This document shows positions 19,475-28,403 of a stretch of DNA of 37,068 nucleotides, one piece after another. Every line of letters begins with the position of its first letter. Position 1 is the stretch's first letter. Below the pieces are notes generated by a model. It was not told the DNA's origin. It did no database searches and was given only the letters and a program-made list of their open reading frames with translations. The stretch comes from Colwellia sp. (GTDB lineage Bacteria; Pseudomonadota; Gammaproteobacteria; Enterobacterales; Alteromonadaceae): the NCBI GenBank assembly GCA_022969215.1, contig JALJPA010000019.1, positions 1 through 37,068 of the forward strand. Reading direction: 5' to 3'. The position numbers and the translations under genes are program-made.

Positions 19475-20565
19475 GAAACAACACCCGATCCGCTAAATAT
19501 CCAATCATCTGTATCTTGTTGATCAATAGATGCTGTGTCGTATCTATCTATAAATGCAACTGAGCCACCATCAACACCGTTTAATAAGACTCCTGCAACA
19601 GCGTTAATAGTTGTAACGCCAGCACCTAACTGCCTAAGTAACATCACAGCATTTAATACAATAGCCTGATTTGCATTAGTATCTATTGTGATAATGTTAG
19701 CTGCTGCGTTATTTATTGATACTGTTTTACCTCTATCACCAGGAACTAAAGTATAAGCTGTGCCGGTTTGCTTGTTGTAGATAGCATCGTTAAGTTTAGC
19801 TATTGCTATCTCTGTAACGTTGGTAGCTATATTTGTAACATTAGTCGCTACATTAGCGGTATTAGTTGCTATAAATCCATCTAATTCAGCGTTAACAGCT
19901 TGTTGCTCTACTGCTGTTATATTACCCGCTGGTGTATTTGTTATTTGTGATGCGTTGTAATCTCCATTAGCAGAAGCAACCGCACCAGTGCGAGCAAACA
20001 CACTAATAACCGCGCCTGATTCTATCTCAGTAAAGCCTAATGCAGAAATAAAACTCCCTTCTGGATAGCTTCTTGTAAGCTCAATAGTTGAACCATCTGT
20101 AACGCTGTAATCATTCGCTTGTGAACCTACAGCTTTTAATAGCTTGCCTTGATCAACATTCTGACCTTGTATGTATATAATGGCTGTGTCTGCTATTACA
20201 GAGGGTAAAGTTACAGTTGTTTGACCATCACTCAACTCTATAGTATCACTTACTGTTGAACCTTCCTCGCCCTGTGAACCATCAGCAATCCTAATTGCGT
20301 TAGTCGTATTGTTTGCGTCTGCTTCTGCTTCTGTTGGAAACAAGAACATATCAAACAAGCCGCTTATATACGGAATGACTAAAGCATTACCTGATGATAT
20401 TAAAAAACCATCAATGTTAACCTCTAGCTTTGCAACTTGATTTGTACCATCTGATTTTAAAGCCATTGGTTTAGGTGTTGTTGTACCTACCTCGTAAGCT
20501 TTAATCCAGTTGTTAGGATAGTCTCTATAGTTTATTGCAACGTGTGCAATTGGTAAAAATGCCAT
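19471..20565 (-). CDS. Tail fibre/spike with P22-like head-binding domain
   Basis: The 364-residue protein begins LPIAHVAINYRDYPNNWIKA, then VGTTTPKPMALKSDGTNQVA and LEVNIDGFLISSGNALVIPY; this 'Y.D.....K....GT..P......DG.....L..DG' pattern resembles the head-binding domain of P22 tailspike and related proteins. A coiled, repeat-containing part follows (NTANVATNVTNIATNVTEIA, about 236-255), then a beta-rich C terminus. It likely joins the tail hub to the spikes encoded next. No enzyme motif seen. Confidence 0.75.
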   Translation of the reverse strand: MAFLPIAHVAINYRDYPNNWIKAYEVGTTTPKPMALKSDGTNQVAKLEVNIDGFLISSGNALVIPYISGLFDMFLFPTEAEADANNTTNAIRIADGSQGEEGSTVSDTIELSDGQTTVTLPSVIADTAIIYIQGQNVDQGKLLKAVGSQANDYSVTDGSTIELTRSYPEGSFISALGFTEIESGAVISVFARTGAVASANGDYNASQITNTPAGNITAVEQQAVNAELDGFIATNTANVATNVTNIATNVTEIAIAKLNDAIYNKQTGTAYTLVPGDRGKTVSINNAAANIITIDTNANQAIVLNAVMLLRQLGAGVTTINAVAGVLLNGVDGGSVAFIDRYDTASIDQQDTDDWIFSGSGVVS

Positions 20566-20574
20566 GATTACGCC

Positions 20575-20715
20575 TTATATTGAATTAATTACATTTAAAA
20601 ACAAAACAGCAGCAAAGCACAAAGACACAACCCCAAAAAGCTTTGAAACTCTAGGGAATGAATCTTTAGCCATAAACCATATTGCAGGAGGCGAACATAA
20701 AATTAATAATTCCAT
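20575..20715 (-). CDS. Small membrane protein in the ejection gene cluster, 46 aa
   Basis: The ATG at 20715 shares one base with the stop of the ejection-protein gene (TAATG). The product has two hydrophobic stretches (LLILCSPPAIWFM and FGVVSLCFAAVLFLNVI) separated by a basic loop. No family recognised; its position inside the virion operon is unusual for a membrane protein and could relate to DNA entry or lysis timing. Confidence 0.5.
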   Translation of the reverse strand: MELLILCSPPAIWFMAKDSFPRVSKLFGVVSLCFAAVLFLNVINSI

Positions 20716-22448
20716 TAGTTTTGCCCTTTTGTATTTATTAGCGACTTAAACGCCCTGAGTTTTTTATTAAAATCAGGGTCTTTTATCTGTGAAAGTTTTT
20801 TGGCCGCTACTCTTGCCGCACCTGTAACACCAGAAACAGCCTCAGCAACATCAAGACCGCCGCTAACTATATTGCCTTTTAATGAATTGGCTGGCGAAAG
20901 CTTGAATGCGTCATTTAGTTTATTAGTTATATGCCTCAAGCTTGGTATATCATCTTTAAATCTTACTTTAAACCCACCTAGAACATCATCAGCGTTTAAG
21001 AATAATTTATTGATCGCTATTCCAGTTGGAGCGTTAGAGTCAACCCTCATTGCTTTATTTCCTAGTATAGCCGCTGCCGCTTCTGGGTTTGATAGGTCTA
21101 TATCTTTACCTAAAAGCTTATCAAAATCATTCTTTAGCTTTATTGTTTTAGCAAATGACTCGTTAGCCTTCTTATACTTTGGAGATGTCGCATCAAGAAC
21201 CTCATCAATACCACTAGATAATGTTTTTAATAGCTGCTTAGAGTCACCTTTTACTTGACCTACACCACCAACACCTGATTCAAAATCAATATTATCTCTG
21301 ATAGTTCTTTTTAATTTATGTGCAACATCAAACGCTGGACTACCATCTAATAAATCATTTATTAAAACGGTCATTTCTTGCTTGCTGCCGCCTTTAAACT
21401 TAGAGCGTGAGAAGTCAGGAGTTACCCATCCATCATCAGCGCGCGTAAATGTCACACCAAGATTTTTAAGTTCGTTAAAGAAATTATTATTAACGCTGCC
21501 AATATCTACATTAGTTCCTTTTAATGAGTCGGCAGTTTTTCCTATAGACTTTCCTGCTTTATCATTTATTTTATTGACCGCAACAACTCTATCTAAAATT
21601 GACTCACCTAATGTATTTGATGGCCTATTTGCATCACCAAATAAAGGCTCTCTCCGCCCTCTTTCAATGTTATCAAGCATTTTGCCAAGCTTGCCTTTAG
21701 AAGCTGTACTCATGTTTTCTATTACGCTTACTGTGCCTTTTGCAACATGATCACCACCAAGAACTTTAACTGCTCGTTTGCTTGCTGGGCTAGTTATAAT
21801 TTGACCGCTATCATCTAAAGCCTTTGTAACCAACTCAATATTAGGATTTCCCTTTCTTATTTCATCAGCTAACAATTGACGCTTGGCTCTAGAGCTTTTT
21901 AATACTTTGTCTGTAATGGACTTGCCAGAAAGTAACGGCTTAAGTGTAGCTAATGGAGTAGCACCAAGTACTGGAGGTAAAACCCCTAACGTTTCGCCAA
22001 TGTCACTAACTATATCTTGTCCTGCTTCCGTTCTTGGTGCAAAAGTAAGGGCAGAAGCAAGCGCTTGAGCCTCTTCTAATCCCTTACCTGGTTGTAATCT
22101 ACCAGTCAACTCTCCAACAATTCCTTCAAGAGAGCCGGCAGCAAAACCTAAAGCTCCACCTGTAGCACCAGTCGCCAACGTTAAAGCAGCTTCACCAGCA
22201 CCAATAGCTTGCTCGCCTAGTGTTCTTTCTGGTAATCCAGGAGCGGGAACAGCCAAAGCCTCTCCTGTTGGTATAAAGTCCTGCTCTATTGGTGTTGCTG
22301 CTTGCTCTGGCCTTAATTGCGGGGCTTGCTGTGCATCAAACAGGCCTTGAGACTTAGCAAAACTAAGTATTTGCTCGTCTGTTGCGCCCTCTGGTGCATC
22401 TATCTGAAATGAATCACCTTGAGGAGATTGTATAGTTACAATTGGCAT
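20715..22448 (-). CDS. Large DNA-ejection/internal virion protein, 577 aa
   Basis: The N terminus VTIQSPQGDSFQIDAPEGAT then DEQILSFAKSQGLF is a short module common at the start of phage internal proteins. A hydrophobic, Ala/Gly-rich segment (about 83-106, ALTLATGATGGALGFAAGS) could insert in a membrane, then a long helical, Lys-rich region with LKRTIRDNIDFESG (about 385-398). Position after two other ejection proteins matches P22 gp7-gp20-gp16, gp16 being the membrane-active one. No lytic transglycosylase motif is visible. Coupled by TAATG to 22448-23647. Confidence 0.7.
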   Translation of the reverse strand: MPIVTIQSPQGDSFQIDAPEGATDEQILSFAKSQGLFDAQQAPQLRPEQAATPIEQDFIPTGEALAVPAPGLPERTLGEQAIGAGEAALTLATGATGGALGFAAGSLEGIVGELTGRLQPGKGLEEAQALASALTFAPRTEAGQDIVSDIGETLGVLPPVLGATPLATLKPLLSGKSITDKVLKSSRAKRQLLADEIRKGNPNIELVTKALDDSGQIITSPASKRAVKVLGGDHVAKGTVSVIENMSTASKGKLGKMLDNIERGRREPLFGDANRPSNTLGESILDRVVAVNKINDKAGKSIGKTADSLKGTNVDIGSVNNNFFNELKNLGVTFTRADDGWVTPDFSRSKFKGGSKQEMTVLINDLLDGSPAFDVAHKLKRTIRDNIDFESGVGGVGQVKGDSKQLLKTLSSGIDEVLDATSPKYKKANESFAKTIKLKNDFDKLLGKDIDLSNPEAAAAILGNKAMRVDSNAPTGIAINKLFLNADDVLGGFKVRFKDDIPSLRHITNKLNDAFKLSPANSLKGNIVSGGLDVAEAVSGVTGAARVAAKKLSQIKDPDFNKKLRAFKSLINTKGQN

Positions 22449-23647
22449 TATCTAACCACCTTAAAACCTGCGAATTCATCGGTAACTGTTTCTTGTCCAA
22501 GCTGGGTTTGCTTGGTTCTAATGTTTCTCTCTTTCTGTGCTAAGAATGCCTCTAACTGTTGTTTTTTCTGGCTAGGGCTTGCGTCTGGATCAACTAAACT
22601 AGCCTTTAAGTTCTCGCCCTCTTGAACTGTGAAAGCTGCGCCAAAGGTTTCTTTAAGTAGTGGTAGTACTTGGTTATCAACAATCGCTATTAATTTCGCC
22701 CTTGCATCTGCACCTTTAGTTGAACCAAAGCCTGACTCTTTAATTAAAAAGTCAAATGCTCTACCTCCTAATGTACTGGTCGCCACGTTTGATAATTCAA
22801 TTAATTGACCAACAGCCTCTTTAACTCCAGGTAGTGAAGCTTCCATTCTAGCTAAGTCAGTTAAAACCTCGCCTTTCTCTTCCGCTTCTTTTTGTGCTAA
22901 TTTAACGGCCTTTGCTATTTCAGGTTTAAACTTCTTTTGCTTTGTCAGTTTAGCTTCTTCTTTCGCCCCTTCTTTAGCGCCTTCAATAACTGCCGTACTT
23001 GTTGCTACCTGCGCAGTTAACGATGGGTCTGATGCTATTCTTTCAGCAGCAGATGTACTTACCTTAGCTAAATTACCAAGCGCTCTATTTGCTGAATCTT
23101 TTTCTAGCTTTGTTGAATTAGGGTTTTGAGCGATATTAACAAAGTTTTCAAACTCTCTTTGCCCTGCTGATTTAGTGGTTGCACTTACAGGAGTTAACGC
23201 GCTATTAGTTTCAGCAATAAGAGCCTGTAAACCTTGTGGCGTTTGAAGTTGAATAATATCGTTATCTAACTCAGTAGTATCTAAACCAAGCTCTAAAGCT
23301 GTAGCTTTCATAGTTTGAAGCTGTCTAGTTGCTCCATCTACATTGCCAGAATCTAACAAAGGCTTTAATGCCTGTGCTGATTGAGTAACAAACTGTTGCA
23401 CTAGCTTTTGTTGATTAATTTGCTGTTGCTGACCACTACCCGCAAGCTCTGCCGCTTGTAATTGTGCCGGTTGTTGTGCAATACCTAACTCATTAGCCCT
23501 TTCAGCTTGTTGCTGTTGCAATGGTGCAAGGTCGCGCTGTTGATTTAATACATCAATGTTACGCAAGTTATTTAAAGTTTGTCCGAACCTCTGCCCTATA
23601 TTAATAGCAGGTGTTACGCCTAAACTTATTCTAGGATCTATAGCGAT
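22448..23647 (-). CDS. DNA-ejection protein with a probable non-canonical AUC start
   Basis: Reading from TTG 23566 gives 372 residues, but the frame stays open 27 codons further, and there the sequence AGGAG-AATAAC-ATC (ATC at 23647-23645) gives a perfect ribosome site with an AUC codon. The added segment reads AIDPRISLGVTPAINIGQRF, a typical ejection-protein opening, so I take 23647 as start (399 aa). The rest is Gln/Ala-rich coiled coil (QQRDLAPLQQQQAERANELG) with low aromatic content. In P22-like phages gp7, gp20 and gp16 lie in this place and leave the virion with the DNA. Internal TTG start cannot be excluded. Confidence 0.65.
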   Translation of the reverse strand: MAIDPRISLGVTPAINIGQRFGQTLNNLRNIDVLNQQRDLAPLQQQQAERANELGIAQQPAQLQAAELAGSGQQQQINQQKLVQQFVTQSAQALKPLLDSGNVDGATRQLQTMKATALELGLDTTELDNDIIQLQTPQGLQALIAETNSALTPVSATTKSAGQREFENFVNIAQNPNSTKLEKDSANRALGNLAKVSTSAAERIASDPSLTAQVATSTAVIEGAKEGAKEEAKLTKQKKFKPEIAKAVKLAQKEAEEKGEVLTDLARMEASLPGVKEAVGQLIELSNVATSTLGGRAFDFLIKESGFGSTKGADARAKLIAIVDNQVLPLLKETFGAAFTVQEGENLKASLVDPDASPSQKKQQLEAFLAQKERNIRTKQTQLGQETVTDEFAGFKVVR

Positions 23648-23656
23648 GTTATTCTC

Positions 23657-24322
23657 CTATTGCGGTGGAAAGTTAGCGAAACTTCCACCTGTTGTTTGTA
23701 CTGGTGATGCAAACGGATTTGTAAACGTCCCACTAGGCAATCCAGCAAGCGTAGTACCTAAATCAAATATGTTACCTGTTGCGCCAGTTCTAGCATTCTG
23801 AGCACCTACAACACCAGCAGCTTGAGCAGCAGCACCACCCGTTAATAAGTTAGCTACATTTGCCGCTGTGTTTTGTTCAATTCCTGCTTGTTGACCTGTT
23901 ACATTTTGGCTAATGCCTAACAAGTTCATAATATCTTGACGTTGCCGATCTATTAAAGGCTGACCAGCTAACAGAGCATTTTGTTGTAATTGCTCTAATG
24001 TATCACCGGCAGTTAAGCGACCTCTTGAAGCTGAACTTCGTTGCGTCTGCTCGTTTAGGTTGTTTAACCCTAACTGGAATAGTGGATTTGATTCTAAGAA
24101 ACTAGCTTGTTGTGCTGGGTCTCCTAGAAATGATGCTAAGTCTATACCTTGCTGACCAACGCCAGCTAAAGGATCGAACCTTGATAAAGCAGACTGACCA
24201 GCAGCACCAACGTTAGCGCCCTGTCGTCTTGCTTCTGCTGTTTGAATTTCACCGGCGCGAGTTGCTGCTTTAGCATCCTCACTCCCTGTAAATATATTTG
24301 CAATCTGAGAAAGGAAACTCAT
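23657..24322 (-). CDS. DNA transfer/ejection protein (P22 gp7-like)
   Basis: The 221-residue product starts SFLSQIANIFTGSEDAKAA and has NPLFQLGLNNLNEQTQRSSA then SRGRLTAGDTLEQLQQNALL (about 80-118), a signature repeated across phage DNA-transfer proteins of gp7 type: a helical 'SRG...G...L' hairpin followed by RQ...LL.....G...A. The C terminus is Gly/Ala/Phe-rich. It heads the ejection cluster with ribosome site AGAGG and may have its own promoter (24415-24386). Confidence 0.75.
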   Translation of the reverse strand: MSFLSQIANIFTGSEDAKAATRAGEIQTAEARRQGANVGAAGQSALSRFDPLAGVGQQGIDLASFLGDPAQQASFLESNPLFQLGLNNLNEQTQRSSASRGRLTAGDTLEQLQQNALLAGQPLIDRQRQDIMNLLGISQNVTGQQAGIEQNTAANVANLLTGGAAAQAAGVVGAQNARTGATGNIFDLGTTLAGLPSGTFTNPFASPVQTTGGSFANFPPQ

Positions 24323-24385
24323 ATAAACCTCTAAATTAATTTAATTGTTTACGCTATGAGTCCCTAGAGTTGTTCAAGCGTTGTT

Positions 24386-24415
24386 ATTTTATCATTATTC
24401 TTTACTTGTTGCCAA
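24386..24415 (-). promoter_or_regulatory. Candidate promoter before the ejection genes
   Basis: On the minus strand TTGGCA (24415-24410), 18-base spacer, TAAAAT (24391-24386), in the largest intergenic gap (94 bases) of the virion operon. It could raise expression of ejection and tail genes. Sequence-only call. Confidence 0.4.
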
Positions 24416-24416
24416 T

Positions 24417-24752
24417 CTACGTTTCTTTACCCGAGACTGTAAAATAAACAGCATTGGCAGCGTTAGCTTCTACATATAAAGAACCTCCAGGCGGTATTGT
24501 TTGTCCGTCTATTCCTGTGCCAGCATCTATATCAGCCCATATTACAATTCTAAACGGCGTTTGTGGGTTAACTGGTAGTTCATCTTTGTTAACAATATAA
24601 GCCTTATAACTCTTGTTTGATGTTGAGTTATTAGCTACTGTAACCGCTGTTATAATTGTGCCGTTACCGTTAGTTGGTGATGTATAGATAGATTCAGGGG
24701 TGTCAGCTAAAGTATTGACACCCTTATTAACTAGTAATATTGAGGTTGCCAT
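24417..24752 (-). CDS. Small beta-rich virion protein, 111 aa
   Basis: The product (ATSILLVNKGVNTLADTPES ... GTIITAVTVANNSTSNKSYK ... IPPGGSLYVEANAANAVYFT) looks like an all-beta immunoglobulin- or jelly-roll-like domain with the 'pPGgsl.v.a' turn common in phage head-decoration and tail-accessory proteins. It overlaps 24752-26074 by one base. Decoration or tail accessory is inferred. Confidence 0.6.
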   Translation of the reverse strand: MATSILLVNKGVNTLADTPESIYTSPTNGNGTIITAVTVANNSTSNKSYKAYIVNKDELPVNPQTPFRIVIWADIDAGTGIDGQTIPPGGSLYVEANAANAVYFTVSGKET

Positions 24753-26074
24753 TATCTTTCCTCTACTATCATGTAGCTATCTGCTTCCGCTGTGATGTTA
24801 TTTGTTGCTCCAATATTCGCCACCTCTAAAAATATATAATCATCTTTATCGAGTGTTGTATTAATGTTTATATTAAAGAACGCAACATCTCGACCACCTT
24901 GTAAGTTATTTACTTGTCGGGTCTGAGTTAATACGATTGACGATGACGAAGCTGAACTGTCAAACTTAGAAACCCTCAAGGCTACGGAATTGTTTTGTGT
25001 TGATTCCAGAACGAAAGACGCGATTACCTTATAGTCTCTTGGTGTGTTGCCTAGATGCTTTAATTGATTCCCGCTTGGATTGCTAAAGTGCTGCAAGTCT
25101 GCCGATGTCCACAGTGTTGCTTCTAAGTCAACAAACACGCCATCAGATGTTATTGTTGTTGTTGACTCTGTGGTAACTCCAACTGAGCCACCTTCGAATG
25201 TGTTAGGCATGCCAGTATTATTAGTCCAATTTGATGATAAAGATCCTGCTGTCATGTTTGGCGTGTAGTCTGGATCAGTCGCATCAAAAGCGCCTGCGCG
25301 TGTAATTATCACACTATCAAGCTGAACTGTTGAAGGGTTAGCAAATTGGCTTGGTGCAAAGTCAAAGAATGACACTCCTGCCGGTAAATCTATGTTTTGA
25401 TTACTGCGAAATCTTGACGCCATAGCAAACCCAGCACCAGCCTTGTATAAGCTATAAGAGCCAGCAGTTAAACCTCTAACTATTGAAACATCAATAAAGT
25501 AACCACCAACCCAATTTCCAGCAAGTGTTAACTCAGGAGTACCACCAAAGCGGCCCGTCCCTGTTTCAAGTCCTTGTCTGTAATTTGTAATAGTACCTAA
25601 AGATGTACAATCATTATAATTAACTCTATCAGCTTCTATTGCATGAAATCCTGTAGCATCTGTAAGGTCGTACACTTGAGAGCCTACGCCTGTGATTTCT
25701 ACAAATAACCTTTCTCTTAACACGTCACCACTACCGCCAACAGGAGATGTGTATAAAGAGTACCCACCATCAGTGCATTTTAATCCTGATATAGCAAAAG
25801 TAGATCCGATTATATTTACACCACCAGCAGGGACTTCTATATTTAAGCCTGTTCCAGTGAAGTCGATAATACCATCTAGAATATAAACTTTTGTACTATC
25901 TATTGCGCCACCTAGCGTCTCGGCTAGATTGCTTTGCTTCACTATTATCTCGCTGTCATTAAGCTTAGAGTATAGATCATCAAAATTATTACTTACCTTG
26001 ATAAATGCAGGTCTATATTTATCACCGGTCTTATCATTAGCGGTAACGCCAAAGTTTAGAATTTCTTGAGTCAT
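24752..26074 (-). CDS. Tail fibre/needle-type virion protein, 440 aa
   Basis: The N terminus ILNFGVTANDKTGDKYRPAF then IKVSNNFDDLY is the common phage attachment motif 'N.G..ANDGTGD.LR.AF.K.N.NF..LY', found at the start of fibre, needle and spike proteins. The rest is beta-strand rich with many Gly/Ser/Thr repeats and a C-terminal domain (VALRVSKFDSSASSSSIVLT). It lies after the gp10-like gene, where P22 has its needle gene. Function as fibre or plug cannot be decided. Confidence 0.65.
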   Translation of the reverse strand: MTQEILNFGVTANDKTGDKYRPAFIKVSNNFDDLYSKLNDSEIIVKQSNLAETLGGAIDSTKVYILDGIIDFTGTGLNIEVPAGGVNIIGSTFAISGLKCTDGGYSLYTSPVGGSGDVLRERLFVEITGVGSQVYDLTDATGFHAIEADRVNYNDCTSLGTITNYRQGLETGTGRFGGTPELTLAGNWVGGYFIDVSIVRGLTAGSYSLYKAGAGFAMASRFRSNQNIDLPAGVSFFDFAPSQFANPSTVQLDSVIITRAGAFDATDPDYTPNMTAGSLSSNWTNNTGMPNTFEGGSVGVTTESTTTITSDGVFVDLEATLWTSADLQHFSNPSGNQLKHLGNTPRDYKVIASFVLESTQNNSVALRVSKFDSSASSSSIVLTQTRQVNNLQGGRDVAFFNININTTLDKDDYIFLEVANIGATNNITAEADSYMIVEER

Positions 26075-26368
26075 TTAAACCTCTGTCATATCAATTGTTT
26101 GTTCATCTGTATCAATCGTAAACCCATCCGTATCTATAGTTACGGGCTTGTTACTACCTATTTGCTGCCTAATATCAAATAGCTTTGAGATGGTTACAGC
26201 TTCGGGTATGTTTGTTTGATTTTCACTAATCCAATCAGAACCGGCACCCGTTCGTTTCCATAGTTGAAATACGATATATTTTAAATCTACAAGAAACTTT
26301 AACAGCCCTCGATCTTCGATTATTGGCGGTTCAATATGCTCAGGAGGATTAACTCTATTAAATGACAT
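26075..26368 (-). CDS. Conserved small virion-region protein, 97 aa
   Basis: The product has RGLLKFLVDLKYIVFQLWKR, TGAGSDWI (about 20-47), a 'L..FL.DL......FQLW.RTG.G.D.I' block repeatedly seen next to P22 gp10-like genes, followed by an acidic Asp-rich repeat (IDTDGFTIDTDEQTID). Probably a head-tail closure or tail accessory protein. It starts directly at the gp10-like stop. Confidence 0.65.
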   Translation of the reverse strand: MSFNRVNPPEHIEPPIIEDRGLLKFLVDLKYIVFQLWKRTGAGSDWISENQTNIPEAVTISKLFDIRQQIGSNKPVTIDTDGFTIDTDEQTIDMTEV

Positions 26369-27780
26369 TAGTGCATAATCCCTTTAACTTTAAGCTTTGC
26401 GCCGTAAATAGTTAATGGTACAGGGTCACTCATTCTTAATCTAAATCTAAGGCTACGACCTGTTGCAAACATATCAACCTCAACCAATTGTGTGTGCTCA
26501 CCTAACTGTCCAATTTCTACCCATTGAACGTGTGGATAAGTGCGGCCACCATCAGTTGATAATTCAACTCGTATCCGTGGATTCTCACCTTGACCTGTAA
26601 TTAGTCCAACACCAGACTCAACCTTTAAAGTAAGCGAGGACATTAACAGCATATCGAAATCTAACCCTAAATCCTCTGGCGTTATTTCATCCGTTATTCT
26701 TTCGCGTATCATAGTATCTGTATTTTGTGTGAACTCATTAAGCTCAAGTGTTAATAAGTCACCTTTGTTAGCAACGATTAACTTGTCATATATTTGTATT
26801 AGTGATGTGCCGGAATAAGCTAAATCGTTGAAACTTCTTAGCTCAAACCATCCGTCTTTACCTAATGACTCGTTATTCACAAATGTTTTATTCTCACTAG
26901 GGAATGTAATTAAATAAAAGTCTTGCCCCTGCAAAGTAAATACATAACCGAAAGCATCATCAATGGTTGTCATTTCTTCTATTGAGTTTGATATGCCATC
27001 ATCACTAATGCGCTCATAAATGCCACCTGATATGCGATAGATACACTTATCATCACCTAACCAATATATAGCTCTATCAGTGCTTGCTAGTGAACTAATG
27101 GCACCTAAGCCTACACTTATTTGCTGACCGTCTATTCTGTCGATAGGTGGCTTGCCTGAATCAGTGTTATACCATGGTTCCATAGTCCTAATGCCGAACC
27201 TGTATATAGTTTGATTAAACACGTAATCCCTAACTAATTTATCAGGGTTTGACTCTGCACCTACAGCATCCAAACCAGACACATCAAAAGGGTCTCCAGG
27301 TTGCGCCATAAAACTTAAATCAGGAGTCGTATAAATAAATTGATTGTTAATAATAGTTACAGATAAAACATTAACTAGATTTACATTCTCGTTTTCTTTA
27401 AATGTATCTGTTGATTTAGTGTATACATAAACCTTGTCAGAAATAATAACTAGATTATCCCCATCGTCAGCAAATATACACCTATTAGAGCCTGTTACCG
27501 TACCCAGTGAAGTATGTCTACCTAACGTGTTCACAGAATATAGAGTGTTATCAACTACTCTATAAAGAACCTCTGCCATGTTATGAGTATTACGATCAAC
27601 ATCACCGACAACACCTTTAAAAAGCTTCTGCCCTGGAAAGGATTGCAAGCTAACTTGAGTTTTAACTTTAGGGTTAACTTGTTGGTACATATTAACCGTG
27701 CGCTGTGTTGATACCGGCTTACTTCTGTTTTCGTAAGTGCCGCCAACAATGTTAAAAGGTATTGATGTAAACCTAGCCAT
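26368..27780 (-). CDS. P22 gp10-like packaged-DNA stabilisation protein
   Basis: The 470-residue protein matches the gp10 family length (about 470) and features: FNIVGGTYENRSKPVSTQRT, VNMYQQ (about 8-33), SFPGQKLF (about 47-54), then a long beta-propeller-like region with repeated 'Y.....LY.......' segments (LYRVVDNTLYSVNTLGRHTS, DKCIYRISGGIYERISDDGI) and the C-terminal ELSTDGGRTYPHVQWVEIGQ, GRSLRFRLRMSDPV, typical of gp10. The family closes the head after packaging and joins the portal-adaptor ring to the tail. Position after the adaptor is as in P22. Confidence 0.88.
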   Translation of the reverse strand: MARFTSIPFNIVGGTYENRSKPVSTQRTVNMYQQVNPKVKTQVSLQSFPGQKLFKGVVGDVDRNTHNMAEVLYRVVDNTLYSVNTLGRHTSLGTVTGSNRCIFADDGDNLVIISDKVYVYTKSTDTFKENENVNLVNVLSVTIINNQFIYTTPDLSFMAQPGDPFDVSGLDAVGAESNPDKLVRDYVFNQTIYRFGIRTMEPWYNTDSGKPPIDRIDGQQISVGLGAISSLASTDRAIYWLGDDKCIYRISGGIYERISDDGISNSIEEMTTIDDAFGYVFTLQGQDFYLITFPSENKTFVNNESLGKDGWFELRSFNDLAYSGTSLIQIYDKLIVANKGDLLTLELNEFTQNTDTMIRERITDEITPEDLGLDFDMLLMSSLTLKVESGVGLITGQGENPRIRVELSTDGGRTYPHVQWVEIGQLGEHTQLVEVDMFATGRSLRFRLRMSDPVPLTIYGAKLKVKGIMH

Positions 27781-28403
27781 TAAGGAGTTACTCCTTCAAC
27801 TCGCATATAAGGAGCAGCACCGTAACGGGCTTTTTTAGCTGCCTTGTTAGCGCCACGAATAACCGATTGCATTTTAGAAAAGTAAGTTATTGTTTGCTCA
27901 CCATCTTGTGTATATAAATACATCTGATGTAGTGCGCCGAATAAATATATATTAGGATGATTAGTCATCACACTATTAGTTTGATTAGTTACGGTTAACG
28001 GTTCAGGCTTTTTATAGTATTGAATTTGTATTGTGTAGGCAGTATCAGGAGTTACGTTAAACTCTATCTCATTACCGATAACACTAAAGAATCTAGGTTG
28101 ACCTGTGCCTGGTCGTCTTGGTAATTGCTCTGGCGCTTGAAACTTAACATCAACTAAACCGTTACCAGTTTCTAACTGAATGCTTCTAGCCTTTTCAAAG
28201 CCTGGAGGTAATTCTAAATATAAACCAGCAGTGGGCGCTGTTGATACTAACTCCATATCTCTGGTTTCTAACTGCCAACCTTCGTTATTGTACATCTCAG
28301 TTTCAGCTAGTGCGATAAAATCAGGAATGAGATCGTTTAAATCCTCGCGATGCCCCCAAGATATAATACTTTTAACTAAATCGTCATAGTTTGCCAAGCT
28401 CAT
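27780..28403 (-). CDS. Head-tail adaptor protein (SU10-type)
   Basis: The 207-residue protein shows DLNDLIPDFIALAETEMYNN (about 20-39) and LPPGFEKARSIQLETG, then ANKAAKKARYGAAPYMRVEG at the C terminus, as in adaptor proteins of SU10-like and P22-like podoviruses that form a ring below the portal. It is all-alpha at the start with a beta insertion. It lies between the head protein at 28403 and the gp10-like gene, and shares one base with each neighbour. Confidence 0.8.
   Translation of the reverse strand: MSLANYDDLVKSIISWGHREDLNDLIPDFIALAETEMYNNEGWQLETRDMELVSTAPTAGLYLELPPGFEKARSIQLETGNGLVDVKFQAPEQLPRRPGTGQPRFFSVIGNEIEFNVTPDTAYTIQIQYYKKPEPLTVTNQTNSVMTNHPNIYLFGALHQMYLYTQDGEQTITYFSKMQSVIRGANKAAKKARYGAAPYMRVEGVTP

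Noticed and set aside
20564-20749. Plus-strand 61-codon frame in the gap between ejection and fibre genes
   Set aside because: The minus strand holds a start/stop-coupled 46-codon membrane gene in the same gap, in line with the operon direction.
18566-22068. Several plus-strand frames (for example 18918-19427, 20800-21258, 21382-21750)
   Set aside because: All lie antisense to strongly supported virion genes; no ribosome sites or family patterns.
27555-27749. Minus-strand second frame inside the gp10-like gene (also 28980-29459 inside the capsid gene)
   Set aside because: Leu-rich out-of-frame translations of conserved genes; no independent evidence.
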